A stretch of DNA of 64,000 bases from Pestalotiopsis fici W106-1 (lineage: Eukaryota; Ascomycota; Sordariomycetes; Amphisphaeriales; Sporocadaceae): positions 1,008,619 to 1,072,618 of the forward strand of contig NW_006917092.1 of assembly GCF_000516985.1 (NCBI RefSeq), written 5' to 3'. The position numbers and the translations under genes were made by a program. Positions 43,696 through 53,297 of this stretch are shown piece by piece; within the stretch, counting starts at the first letter, position 1, and every line of letters starts with the position of its first letter. Under the pieces are notes generated by a model that saw only the letters and a list, made by a program, of their open reading frames with translations, made no database searches and was not told the DNA's origin.

Positions 43696-45102
43696 CTATA
43701 ACTTTGCTTCCTTCTCCTTCTCTGACCGCTCCGTGTGCCGTTGCTCAGCAAATACCTCCTCCCTATCCCTGACCTCGACCTCGGTCGCCGTGCCCTTGGC
43801 GAAGCGCACCAGCACAACGCGCTCCCAGTCGCCGCCGCGCCCCGTGCCCTTGAGCTCCGGGCCGGGCCTCTCCAAGCTCAAGACGGCGCGGCCGTCGGGC
43901 AGCACCAAGGCCGTGACGGGGCTAATGACCTTGTCGGCCCAGGAAATCTGCGATGTTGCTTGCTTCAGCGCCTTGGGGTGTGTAGCTGTGGGTGTCTTGT
44001 ACAGAAACTCGAGGAGTCCCCGGCGTTGGGCTTCATAGTGCTGGGCTGCCGCCGTCTCGGAAGACCCAGTTGGCGCGGGCTCAGTGCAGTGCTGCGAGAC
44101 CAGCGTCAACAGAAACGCCTGTGGCGGGAAAAGGATCACCTCGCCCCGCTTCTGGCGCGCAAGCCAGGTTGAGGCATCCTCAAAGACCGATGTTGTGATT
44201 TCTGTACCGTCTGGGGTCGGCAGGACCGCCTCTGCCTGGCTGGCTGCCGCGGTAATATCGGATGTCGCATGTGAGGTTGACTCTAAACCAGACAATGGTA
44301 GCATGTACAGATACATTTGTGTTGTAAATCTCTTTGGCGTGGCTGGTGGCGTAATCCACCGCGTAAAGGGATGTAGGTTTTCTGAGCCTCCAGTGATTAG
44401 TATTTAAAAGACGTGGTATTCACATGGTGGCATTGGGTATTTACCTAGGTCAGGCTCTCCTCCTACACTCTTCAGCCACTCTTCAAATGAAATCTCGTTG
44501 GCGTATATCCTCTTTCTCGCCGCATCTCTCTCGGCAGCCGGCAAGCTCAATAATCCACCATCAGCGCCGCGTGCAAGCAAGACACCCGTCTCCTCAAACG
44601 TTTCTCGGACGGCACCCAACCTATACGGCCGGCCGTCCTGGTGCCGGGCCGGGTCGTCTGGCGGCGGCACTGCTCCATCATGGAACTCGGACAAGTTACC
44701 GCCCGGAAAGACATGTGCCGACGCAAAGGCAGACGACGTCTTGACCCGGTGCACCAAGAGCACCTGATTGGTCGGGGACAGGAGTATAATGCTCGAGCTG
44801 GGCCGCGGGTTCATGGGCGGCTTGCCCTTGGGCTTGTCGCCCGATACGCCCGCGATCGAGTAGTGGGCAACTTTGGACGTCATGACAGTCACCACTTTTC
44901 GCTCGCGAAATTGTGTCAAAGATGATGGAGCACGATGCCGCGTACTGTGTATGTAGCCAGGCGCCGATCGGGTCGCTCTTCCGGCTATATTGTGTGCACC
45001 AGCTGTAAGCAATGTGAATGATCGTGTCAATGAAAGCACAGACTTCTGGGTGGGGTGGAAAGGGCACAAGAATAGTATGTGCCGCGATAGCCTTTGCGAC
45101 AT
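43696..45102 (-). CDS. NUDT19-type Nudix hydrolase, two exons
   Basis: Exons 45102-44445 and 44387-43696 give 449 residues. The Nudix region begins SSSIILLSPTNQVLLVHRVK and HVFPGGNLSEF at about 100-140. As in NUDT19/RP2 proteins, an insertion (PPPDDPARHQDGRPYRLG) separates this from AVRETFEETGVLL. The splice produces the family signature LHPFTRWITPPATPKRFTTQ followed by MYLYMLP. NUDT19 relatives hydrolyse CoA and CoA esters or mRNA caps, in peroxisomes or mitochondria. The 74 residues before the MTSKVAHYS Met are Arg/Ser-rich with hardly any acid and could be a mitochondrial presequence; a start at that second Met is the alternative. The C-terminal tail is charged (RSEKEKEAKL) and has no obvious peroxisomal signal. 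Confidence 0.88.
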
Positions 45103-45487
45103 TGCTGAGCTGTGACCTTGAAAATTTGGGGAGGTTTGAGCCGGTCTTTATTTAATGTAGTTCGGAATAGTTAAGCGATGAGGGAGCGCCGCGAATTTGG
45201 AGATGCCGAGGTCTGACACCAGAGTTGGGGGTTCTCCCCGCGATTTTGGACACTTTGCCCGCTGCTGATCCCGCAGTGAAGCGCTACAGAGACAGCAGAG
45301 GTGGTTGGACACTTTTCATCGCCAATTCAAGAAATTGCTGTAACACAGGACAAAGCATGACTGTTTATGTAAATATAAATTCATACAAAGAATCTCGAAA
45401 GCGATTCAAGTCTGTTATATGTTGGGAGCATTATTAAATAAATGCTCATGAGCAAGATAAATAGGTACGAAAAGCACCGGGGTATCA
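45103..45487. other. Intergenic stretch between two minus-strand genes
   Basis: 385 bp with the promoter of the NUDT19-type gene and the SLX4 3' flank. No gene or strong motif is seen. Confidence 0.5.
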
Positions 45488-48010
45488 TCAATATCGTTTT
45501 CTCTCCTTGCCTCGAGTATTCTCTTTCCAAAGGCAAATTATACTTTTCGACTCGCACCATTTCTTAACCTCTGCAGGCGAGGCTTCTCCATCATAGCCCA
45601 CTCTTGTGAGCTGCCCACTGTTTAACCACGCCGTCAGTTCTTCTAGTACCACGGGGTCATACATCAGCATCTTTTCATGCCATGATGGCTCATCTGGATC
45701 TCTTGACCGCGGGGCAGAGGTGACTGCTTTTGTTATGTGAGCGAACATGTCTGCCTCCTGTTCAGTGGGATCGAGATTCAGAGAGGTTTCGCCCTCTTCC
45801 ATCAATGAGAGGTCCATCGGCGGAGGTGACGAGAATACAGATTCCGGGCGGGAATGAGGAGAAAGCGAAAGATCATCGTTCTCCGAATCCGCAATCTCCT
45901 TTTCCTTCTTGGACGATTTCTTTCGTCTTGGAGAAGCTGTCGCCTCCTCTAGATTTGTGGCACCATTTCCATCCACAGATACTTTCCTTGGACGGCCACG
46001 TCCTCTCTTTGGTGAGACCACTTGGGGTTCCACTGACACTATAGATTTGTCCTTCTTTGGTCGACCGCGCGGTTTTTTCATGGTCTCAGCTTCAGCCACA
46101 GATGCTGCAGAGTCTTGTTTTCTGGGGTTGTTCCGGACGGCAGACGTTGATATTGACGCTGGTGCACCCAATGTTGATGATGCCAACGAAGCACCAGGAT
46201 GTTGGTCCACCCAACACTGGTTGAGTAGTGCTATCATTGCCTGCCGCCTCTTGACAGGCTTGAAACCGAATGTGTTGATCTGCTTGGCTAGCTGAGCATC
46301 GGTAAAGAGCTCATATTTCGGGCGGGGCGTCAATGCATCATCAGTTTCCTTGCTCGTTGACGGCTCTTGCGTTGAAGACGGAGGTTCCGAAGTGTTCGCA
46401 GATGTGATCTCGGCGATACCGTCGGCCTTCTTTTGGTATTGCCAAAAATGTGACTTGGGATTTGTTGGAGCATTTACAGTCTGTGGCGGGCTTGACAATA
46501 CATCCCCGATATCAATAAAGTCTCCTTTTGCATCATTCTTGCCAACAGATTCTGTTTGAATAACAGCAGTAGCAGCCTCCACTCTGTCGCCGATGAGTTC
46601 GATAGTTTCAGCTTCCAGCAGATCACCATCTGTGCCTCTCGCTCCAGCATGCCACAGCCCAGTCCTTTTGGCAGCCTGAGGTGGTGAACTCCCAAAAGGA
46701 TCGTCCTGCGCAAAAGGATCATCTTGCATTGAAGCTTTGATAGCCGCTTGCAAGTTGCGCAATGTTCTTGGGGAATCTTCTAGCATAAGCTGGCTCGAAG
46801 TGCCAAAGAGAAAGTCCTGTGCCGTGGATTGTTTCAATGCCGAACTTGGTGATAGGAGAATCGGGTCCTCGATGGTGGCTCCCTTCTTCTTTCTAGGTTT
46901 TGCTGGCTTCTTCTTGGGCTTATCGCTGTTCCTGTCCATGGCGATAGACTGGTGCTCGACTAGGGCTGTAACTTGACCATCGGTATCAAAGTATCTGAGT
47001 AGAGAATCCTTGGTCCCGGGAGCGAGCAAATCAACGTCGGTAAACTCTGGAGGAGCATACGGTGCCGTGGCAAGCTCGGTAATGGTTCTAGCCTTCTTCT
47101 TGGCAGTAGGGGGTTTGACGGGTGATGTTTCTTTGGACTGTTTCGACTGTTTCTCCGGTTTGTCGTCGGTTATAGACACAAGTTCAAGACGTTTGCGCTT
47201 TTTCAAAACTTCACGCGACGCCTCTGATGCCTCTTGATTCCCTTGTTCATTGATCTCCCTTTTCTTGTGTGCAAACTCGTCGAACAGATTTTGAAAAACG
47301 TCCTTGGAAGCTGCGGCTTTCTCGATCGAAGAGAGGAGCTCCTTGTCATCTGACTCAGAGTCGAGAACTATAGGAGCACTGTTTGCACGTGGCGGCGTCC
47401 AGTCTATCCGCCTTGCCAATGCTGGTTCCGGAGGTTGCTGAGATTCGAGGGATGTTTTCGAATGCCCATTGTCGGTCGGATCCTTTTCTGCAGTGTCTTC
47501 TGGTACATTGGCAAAATGGTGAGAAACAGTTTCAACCTTCTTTTTTGCCTTGCCCTTGTCTGTAGCTGTCTTTTTTGTGACCCGACCCTTTAGCAATGGA
47601 GGCTGGGCTGATGGAATATCGTCGAATGGGATTTCTGTCTTTGTCTTGGATTTACTCTGGAAGCGCTTTGGTGAGAGTACGACACCGGCATCGTCTCCTG
47701 CACCAAGCGCATCTTTTGCTTTCTGGGATTTCGCTCTGGGCTTTCTCGCAGGTTTCGGTTTTCGGGGAGGCGAATATGTGATCTGCTCCGTGTCTATGTC
47801 AATTTCGGGGGCCTCGCGCAGTATATCAGCGGCGCTCGCAAAGGTGGTTCGAGCAGTGGCTGGGATTGCTGCTGCATTGCTCCCACTTCGCAATGGCGGC
47901 GCCTTTCTTGGGCTTTTCTTGAATAACTCCTTCAGGTCGGGAAGATCTGCTGGCGAGGACGACCGTACGACATAGGCCTCAAACTTGGATGGTTTAACCG
48001 GTGAAGACAT
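45488..48010 (-). CDS. slx4: SLX4, scaffold subunit of the SLX1-SLX4 structure-specific endonuclease
   Basis: An intronless gene of 840 residues, starting MSSPVKPSKFEAYVVRSSSP. Most of the protein is charged and disordered with many Ser-Pro sites, as usual for SLX4. A SAP-like helical region lies at about 565-602 (YELFTDAQLAKQINTFGFKP). Two AT-hooks follow, KKPRGRPKK at about 645 and KRGRGRPRK at about 668. The C-terminal conserved domain that binds SLX1 occupies 785-840 (DPVVLEELTAWLNSGQL, SPAEVKKWCESKSIICLW). The complex resolves branched DNA and Holliday junctions in the nucleus. The gene is divergent from the eS21 gene, with 652 bp between start codons. SP-rich stretches suggest control by cell-cycle or checkpoint kinases, as known for the family. 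Confidence 0.92.
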   Translation of the reverse strand: MSSPVKPSKFEAYVVRSSSPADLPDLKELFKKSPRKAPPLRSGSNAAAIPATARTTFASAADILREAPEIDIDTEQITYSPPRKPKPARKPRAKSQKAKDALGAGDDAGVVLSPKRFQSKSKTKTEIPFDDIPSAQPPLLKGRVTKKTATDKGKAKKKVETVSHHFANVPEDTAEKDPTDNGHSKTSLESQQPPEPALARRIDWTPPRANSAPIVLDSESDDKELLSSIEKAAASKDVFQNLFDEFAHKKREINEQGNQEASEASREVLKKRKRLELVSITDDKPEKQSKQSKETSPVKPPTAKKKARTITELATAPYAPPEFTDVDLLAPGTKDSLLRYFDTDGQVTALVEHQSIAMDRNSDKPKKKPAKPRKKKGATIEDPILLSPSSALKQSTAQDFLFGTSSQLMLEDSPRTLRNLQAAIKASMQDDPFAQDDPFGSSPPQAAKRTGLWHAGARGTDGDLLEAETIELIGDRVEAATAVIQTESVGKNDAKGDFIDIGDVLSSPPQTVNAPTNPKSHFWQYQKKADGIAEITSANTSEPPSSTQEPSTSKETDDALTPRPKYELFTDAQLAKQINTFGFKPVKRRQAMIALLNQCWVDQHPGASLASSTLGAPASISTSAVRNNPRKQDSAASVAEAETMKKPRGRPKKDKSIVSVEPQVVSPKRGRGRPRKVSVDGNGATNLEEATASPRRKKSSKKEKEIADSENDDLSLSPHSRPESVFSSPPPMDLSLMEEGETSLNLDPTEQEADMFAHITKAVTSAPRSRDPDEPSWHEKMLMYDPVVLEELTAWLNSGQLTRVGYDGEASPAEVKKWCESKSIICLWKENTRGKERKRY

Positions 48011-48662
48011 GGTCAAAGTGGCGGCGGTCCTATGTGGAGAATTGAAGTATATTCGCGGCCGAGCTGGTATGCGACCAGCGCATCCACGGAGAACTGAGGG
48101 AGGCAGATTGGGAATGGGTTATCGCAACAGGTGTCTTGTGAGGATACGATTGGCGATCAGTAACATGAGTTGACAGAGGAGAAATTGATAGTACATGGAA
48201 CTCCTTTGCCAACATCAAGAATTATATCGTTTCACATACGATGTTCCCAATAAGGTGGTGAATTGGATACAGCTCGAGCCTTGATGTCGACAGGATTGCA
48301 CCGCGGATATGGGAACCTTGGAGGGGCCGTGCTGCCATTGCCTGGCGTCTTGGGCGTAGCGCTCTACGCGACGGCGCCACGAGAGCACGTGCTTCTTTTC
48401 TTTGCGCTGCCTTGACAGAAAGAGGATCCACTCGAGCTCTTACCTCGACCCCGACCCACTTATCTTCCAAGACCACGGACCGGACTTCAACCGCTGACTC
48501 AGCCCACAACCCCTCCACCGAATTTTGCTGGATAACAATAATTTGAGACTTGGAGCAAATCGACTTCTCTCACTCGTGACGACAATTGCGACCGACCTGC
48601 ACATCCTTGCCCACCCAACACCCTTTCAAGGACCATCACCAGACAAATTCACAGTCGCCAAA
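48011..48662. promoter_or_regulatory. Divergent promoter of slx4 and the eS21 ribosomal protein gene
   Basis: 652 bp between the two start codons. The eS21 side ends in sequence rich in C and A (CACCCAACACCCTTTC) with AAAATGG at the start. The frame on the minus strand at 48222-48518 reads into nothing known and is left out. Confidence 0.5.
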
Positions 48663-49082
48663 ATGGAGAACGACAAGGGAGAAATCGTCGACCTGTACGT
48701 GCCAACTGAACCCCCCAATTGATGGAGAGCATGTGGAAAGATGGAGGAAGAAAAAAAATCATCAAACCGAGCCTCCCCGAATCGAAGACAAAAGCCCGAT
48801 GCGAAAAATACAGAGTTGCAAGTCTGCGATACTAACTCATGTGTCCATAGCTACGTCCCCCGCAAGTGCAGCGCCACCAACCGCATCATCAAGGCCAAGG
48901 ACCACGCCTCTGTCCAGATCTCCGTCGCCAAGGTTGACGAGAACGGCCGTGCCGTCCAGGGCGAGAACCACGTCTACGCCCTCTGCGGTTTCGTCCGTGC
49001 CATGGGTGAGAGCGACGACGCCTTCAACCGCCTGGCCCAGCGTGACGGTCTCGTCAAGAGCGTCTGGAGCGCCCAGCGATAA
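48663..49082 (+). CDS. rps21: 40S ribosomal protein S21 (eS21), two exons
   Basis: Exon 1 (48663-48694) encodes [11 protein letters not shown]; the codon is completed across a 156-nt intron, and exon 2 (48851-49082) continues [20 protein letters not shown]. The product is 87 residues, the usual eS21 length. [20 protein letters not shown] and [19 protein letters not shown] are typical. The protein sits on the small subunit and takes part in 20S pre-rRNA processing. The intron right after the first 11 codons is common for ribosomal protein genes. Codons in exon 2 are strongly biased to C in third position (AAC, GTC, ATC), as expected for a highly expressed gene. Confidence 0.97.
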
Positions 49083-50226
49083 GCAATGGATCTTTCTGTC
49101 TGTGGTATGTCGACGACAAAAGAGTTCTCCTGCGAGAAGCGATTCATCAGGACCCGCCCCGGCTGACGCGCATTCGCATCGTCAGGTTTTTCGGTGTTGA
49201 CTGGATCATTGGGAATAATGCGGCAGGATGGAGGGACGATTTCATGTGGTACCTGCTTTGATATGCACCTCGCCGATTAGAAACGTCGGTCGCACCAGCA
49301 TCCTGACAAAGGAACGGAAAATAAAAATCGATTCCTGAACCAACCCATACTTTACGCCTCTTTCCACGATTTGCGCATCACGATGTGGTCCCGTCCTGCA
49401 GTTGATTTTTGTGATGGAAACCGGCTAGCAAAGGCTCCTCGCAGCTCACCTTTGCGTGGTCACTATGCTCGAGGAGTCTGGGGCTACCTCGATAGTCTCC
49501 GTGCCGCAGATGAGTGACTGGCCTTGAAAAAATTGTGATGTGCGAGCTGTCCATCATGGTACAGATACGGGTCATACATGTCTCCAATTTGTCCGAGTCG
49601 TCTTGATGGACCTTGATGTTTGACGGATTACAGACTTGTCCCGTTGCCTGAGCGCCTCGCGCAGGTGGCGGAGCTCGTTTTGTCAATGACTTCCAAGGGC
49701 ATCCTTTTGACCGAGGCAGGACTACAGATTCCGAACTCACGCGGCTGAGCTAGAAACTCTTCAGGACCTGTGACTATGTAATGTGAACACAAATGGGCAC
49801 ATTTTTGCTGGCTATGATCTGACCCTTCTCTGCCCATCGACCAAGATATTAACATTCTATTATGGTTGAGCAATCACTCCATTGTCTATACTCCAGAATT
49901 TACTCCAGATTTACACCCTCACAGAATATCCGCAATTCATGTCGTCCGAGAGAAGTCGCAGGTGCTGGTGTAAACCTAGTGATTTTCAGGTCCATGTAAC
50001 CGAAACAAGTAATATGGGCCACCCCAGTCCGGCAAAGTTTCCTTAGCTCCAGCCATTCGAGTAAAGCTCAAGATTGTATCGGGTCCAGCTCGATCGCGGA
50101 CTTGTCATGACGCAAGGGACATCGCGAAGAATGTCTCTAATCACGCACAGCACATAAAGAAGAAATGTAGGTTCCAATTCAATGGCTTTTCCTTGAGCTG
50201 AAAAGTTTCAGGCCTCGGTTACACTA
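49083..50226. other. Intergenic stretch, no gene seen
   Basis: eS21 3' flank and photolyase promoter. Minus-strand frames at 49378-49740 and 49628-49873 overlap each other and have no motif. Confidence 0.5.
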
Positions 50227-52263
50227 ATGATACCCCATTTTCGCACTTTGTTACTGCGTTCTTTGTCGCGTTCACCATTTACTCGTTTTCCTAAAGTGTC
50301 TTCTATACATTACCAACTATCGCACTTGTCATTAGCGACCATGGCCACCATGCCACTCAAGCGAGGTCGTCCTCCCAAGGGCACGTTTGATGACCCAAAG
50401 GACGTTGCCGCGGGCACCACACCACTCAAGCGAGGCCGTCCGCCAAAGCGCCAGGTGCCCGACGTTGAGCCAGAGGATCTAGATGCTTCAAACAAGAAAT
50501 TCAAGCTCGCAAACGGCTCCTCAAACTTGCGCGATCCTCACCCCTTCTCCGCCGAAGCAGAAGAGCATGGAATTGTGCTCCGTAAATACTACCCACACGA
50601 GATGAGCAATGCTCGCGCGCTCGCCTACAATAACAACGAGATACCGCGTCCCATTGAGACATTGCTTGGCGCACTGGAAGGCACAGGGCAGACGCGCAAG
50701 GGCATCAAGGCTAAAGACGCTGTCGTGCACTGGTTCAAGATGGACCTTCGAACCTCGGACAATCGTGCCCTGTGGCTTGCAAGTCAAAAGGCGAAAGAAG
50801 CTGGAGTACCATTGATTGGCCTATACGTTATTAGTCCCGAGGACTTTAAGGCGCATCTGACTGCGCCTGTTCGCATCGACTTTATGATTCGCACATTGCA
50901 CGTTCTGAAACAAGACCTGGCCGCACTGGATATTCCACTCTATGTTGAAACCGTAGAAACCCGAAAAGATGTGCCTGAGCGCATCATTGAATTCTTGGAG
51001 GAATGGGGCGTAAGCCATTTGTTTGCCAATATGGAATACGAGGTGGATGAGCTACGCCGGGATGCGAATTTGATAAAAACCTGTGCTGAGAAGGGCATTG
51101 ATATGCAGGTTGTCCATGATACCTGTGTTGTTCCGCCCGGGCTGCTCACGAGCGGCAGTGGAAAACAATACTCCGTGTACAGCCCGTGGAGACGGGCATG
51201 GGTCGCCAAGATTCACGCTGACCCAGAGCTGCTCAACTTGTTTGACGCTCCCGAGAAGAACCCAGCCAATGCGCGAGACAAGGTTGCTGCCCTCTTTGAT
51301 TGCGAGATTCCCGACGTGCCAGAGGGGCACCAGCTGTCTGAAAAAGACGCGCAACGTCTACACGCCATATGGCCGGCAGGCGAGCATGAAGCCAGAGCCA
51401 GACTCGAGAAATTTTGCGATGAAAAGATCGGGCAATATCATAACGCAAGAAATTTTCCAGCTGGTGTCAGTACCTCGAACATTTCTGTGCATCTTGCAGC
51501 CGGCACTCTCAGTGCGAGAACTGCGGTCCGATATGCGCGTGATCGAAACAAGACAAAGAAATTGGATGCTGGCATGGAGGGAATCCAGACTTGGATCAGC
51601 GAGTTGGCCTGGCGTGATTTCTACAAGCACGTCATGGTCAACTGGCCATATATCTGGTTAGTGATGACCAAAATCTTCTTACTGGACAATTGTGAGAAGC
51701 TAACGAGAAACAGCATGAACAAGCCTTTCAAGCCTGAATATTCGAATATTACCTGGTCCTACAACATGGCACACTTTGATGCTTGGAAGACGGGGCACAC
51801 GGGATTTCCGATAGTCGACGCCGCCATGCGCCAGGTCCAGTCCATGTCGTGGATGCATAATCGCTGCCGCATGATCGTGGCTTCGTTTCTCGCCAAGGAC
51901 CTGCTGCTTGATTGGCGGATGGGAGAGCGCTACTTTATGGAGAATCTGATTGATGGGGATTTTGCGTCCAACAATGGTGGCTGGGGCTTCAGCGCCAGCG
52001 TCGGAGTCGATCCGCAACCATATTTTAGAATCTTCAACCCGGTGCTTCAGAGCGAAAAGTTCGATCCCAAGGGCGAATACATTAAGAAGTGGGTGCCAGA
52101 GCTGAGGGAATGCAATGAGAAGGAGGTGCACGACCCGTATGGCAGAGGCGCTGCAAAGAAGGTTGAGAAGATGGGCTATCCGAAGCCCATTGTTGTGCAC
52201 AAGGACTCGAGGGATCGGGCCTTGGCTGTGTACAAGGAAGGGCTGGGGCGGGATAAGCCTTGA
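50227..52263 (+). CDS. phr1: Class I CPD photolyase with an AT-hook N-terminus, two exons
   Basis: Exons 50227-51656 and 51714-52263 give 659 residues; the 57-nt intron is a multiple of three and stays open, but splicing it restores the conserved WPYICMNKPFKPEYSNI. The enzyme uses blue light and FADH- to split cyclobutane pyrimidine dimers. The antenna domain starts VVHWFKMDLRTSDNRAL (about 167); FAD-site blocks include SVYSPWRRAW, ISELAWRDFYKHVM, MRQVQSMSWMHNRCRMIVAS and NNGGWGFSASVGVDPQPYFR. Residues 1-40 are Arg/Ser/Leu-rich (RTLLLRSLSRSPFTRF) like a mitochondrial presequence. A second ATG at 50341 has a better context (ACCATGG) and precedes two copies of LKRGRPPK, an AT-hook. Dual targeting to mitochondria and nucleus from two starts fits. 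Confidence 0.95.
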   Translation: MIPHFRTLLLRSLSRSPFTRFPKVSSIHYQLSHLSLATMATMPLKRGRPPKGTFDDPKDVAAGTTPLKRGRPPKRQVPDVEPEDLDASNKKFKLANGSSNLRDPHPFSAEAEEHGIVLRKYYPHEMSNARALAYNNNEIPRPIETLLGALEGTGQTRKGIKAKDAVVHWFKMDLRTSDNRALWLASQKAKEAGVPLIGLYVISPEDFKAHLTAPVRIDFMIRTLHVLKQDLAALDIPLYVETVETRKDVPERIIEFLEEWGVSHLFANMEYEVDELRRDANLIKTCAEKGIDMQVVHDTCVVPPGLLTSGSGKQYSVYSPWRRAWVAKIHADPELLNLFDAPEKNPANARDKVAALFDCEIPDVPEGHQLSEKDAQRLHAIWPAGEHEARARLEKFCDEKIGQYHNARNFPAGVSTSNISVHLAAGTLSARTAVRYARDRNKTKKLDAGMEGIQTWISELAWRDFYKHVMVNWPYIWLVMTKIFLLDNCEKLTRNSMNKPFKPEYSNITWSYNMAHFDAWKTGHTGFPIVDAAMRQVQSMSWMHNRCRMIVASFLAKDLLLDWRMGERYFMENLIDGDFASNNGGWGFSASVGVDPQPYFRIFNPVLQSEKFDPKGEYIKKWVPELRECNEKEVHDPYGRGAAKKVEKMGYPKPIVVHKDSRDRALAVYKEGLGRDKP

Positions 52264-53297
52264 GGTGATGAGGTTGTACTCAAGATTAATATTTGCATAC
52301 CTCATGCAGATTTCATGAGGAGCTTTGCGTATATGCCGTTGATGGAACGACTCTGGGCGAGAAGATAAACCTGGAGTCATAGATCGACATCCCACGGAGG
52401 TCGCCGCGTCCGCAAGCAATAGTATACTGTACAGAAAAGCACCCGTGCCGAGAAGCCGAAAGGTATAAAGACCCTAGAAACAGTCTCCAGAAGACTAGGG
52501 ATCAATTCCAAACCGTCCCAACAGGGCGGTTCTGCCCAAAGGATGCATCTCTTATTCTGACTTTGTCAATTGATCATACAAGACAACAACACACCTCGGT
52601 TATATGTCTTGTTGAAGCTCTCGCAGTCTTCCGACGATTCGCAACTGGCCTATCCGATATGCCGGATCCGATGTCAAGCGCTAGACAGGCCCTGACCCTG
52701 GATCTTCTGGCCTTCCCGAACCGGGTTGTATTTCATCCCCACTCATGTAACAATCGCAAGTAGATAAAGCGCCGGCACGCCATTGGTCAATTGGTGCCAT
52801 ATTCGCCCTTTGGGATGGTTGCCAGATTGGCCCAGAGAGCGGCGAATTTGTCACAGTCATAACGATTGGTGATGGGTCGTTGGTATATCTATTTCCTATC
52901 TAGATCAAGATGTGTTTTTGAGTTTGGGCGAACATGGTATTCTAGACTCGAATTTCTTCTGGCATGGTATGGTCCTCTGACCACGAGTCGCCCAGACTAC
53001 ACTGCAAATGTGCATTCCCCCGGGGCCCTGGTTCGGTTATAACCCCAAAATGCAAGGGATTGTGATGATAAGACATGCGATCAGCTCCATTGTATGCGCG
53101 TCCCGTATCGCAGCAAGCCGATGCGGTCGCGGCGGGCTTGGAAAACTCGGGTATACATAGTGTGCGACGATGCCGCGCCGGGAGCTTGGTTTTCTTGGCC
53201 GTCCAAGTCTGTTGCTTGTACTATACGCCATTGCATCTGAAACGTCTGTGAATGCCCGGTTAAGAGGCGACCACCAGGCGTGAGTGACCCCATCACA
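52264..53297. other. Intergenic stretch, no gene seen
   Basis: Photolyase 3' flank and promoter of the OPT gene. Frames at 53037-53473 (-) are antisense to the promoter and first exon of the transporter and have no motif. Confidence 0.5.
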
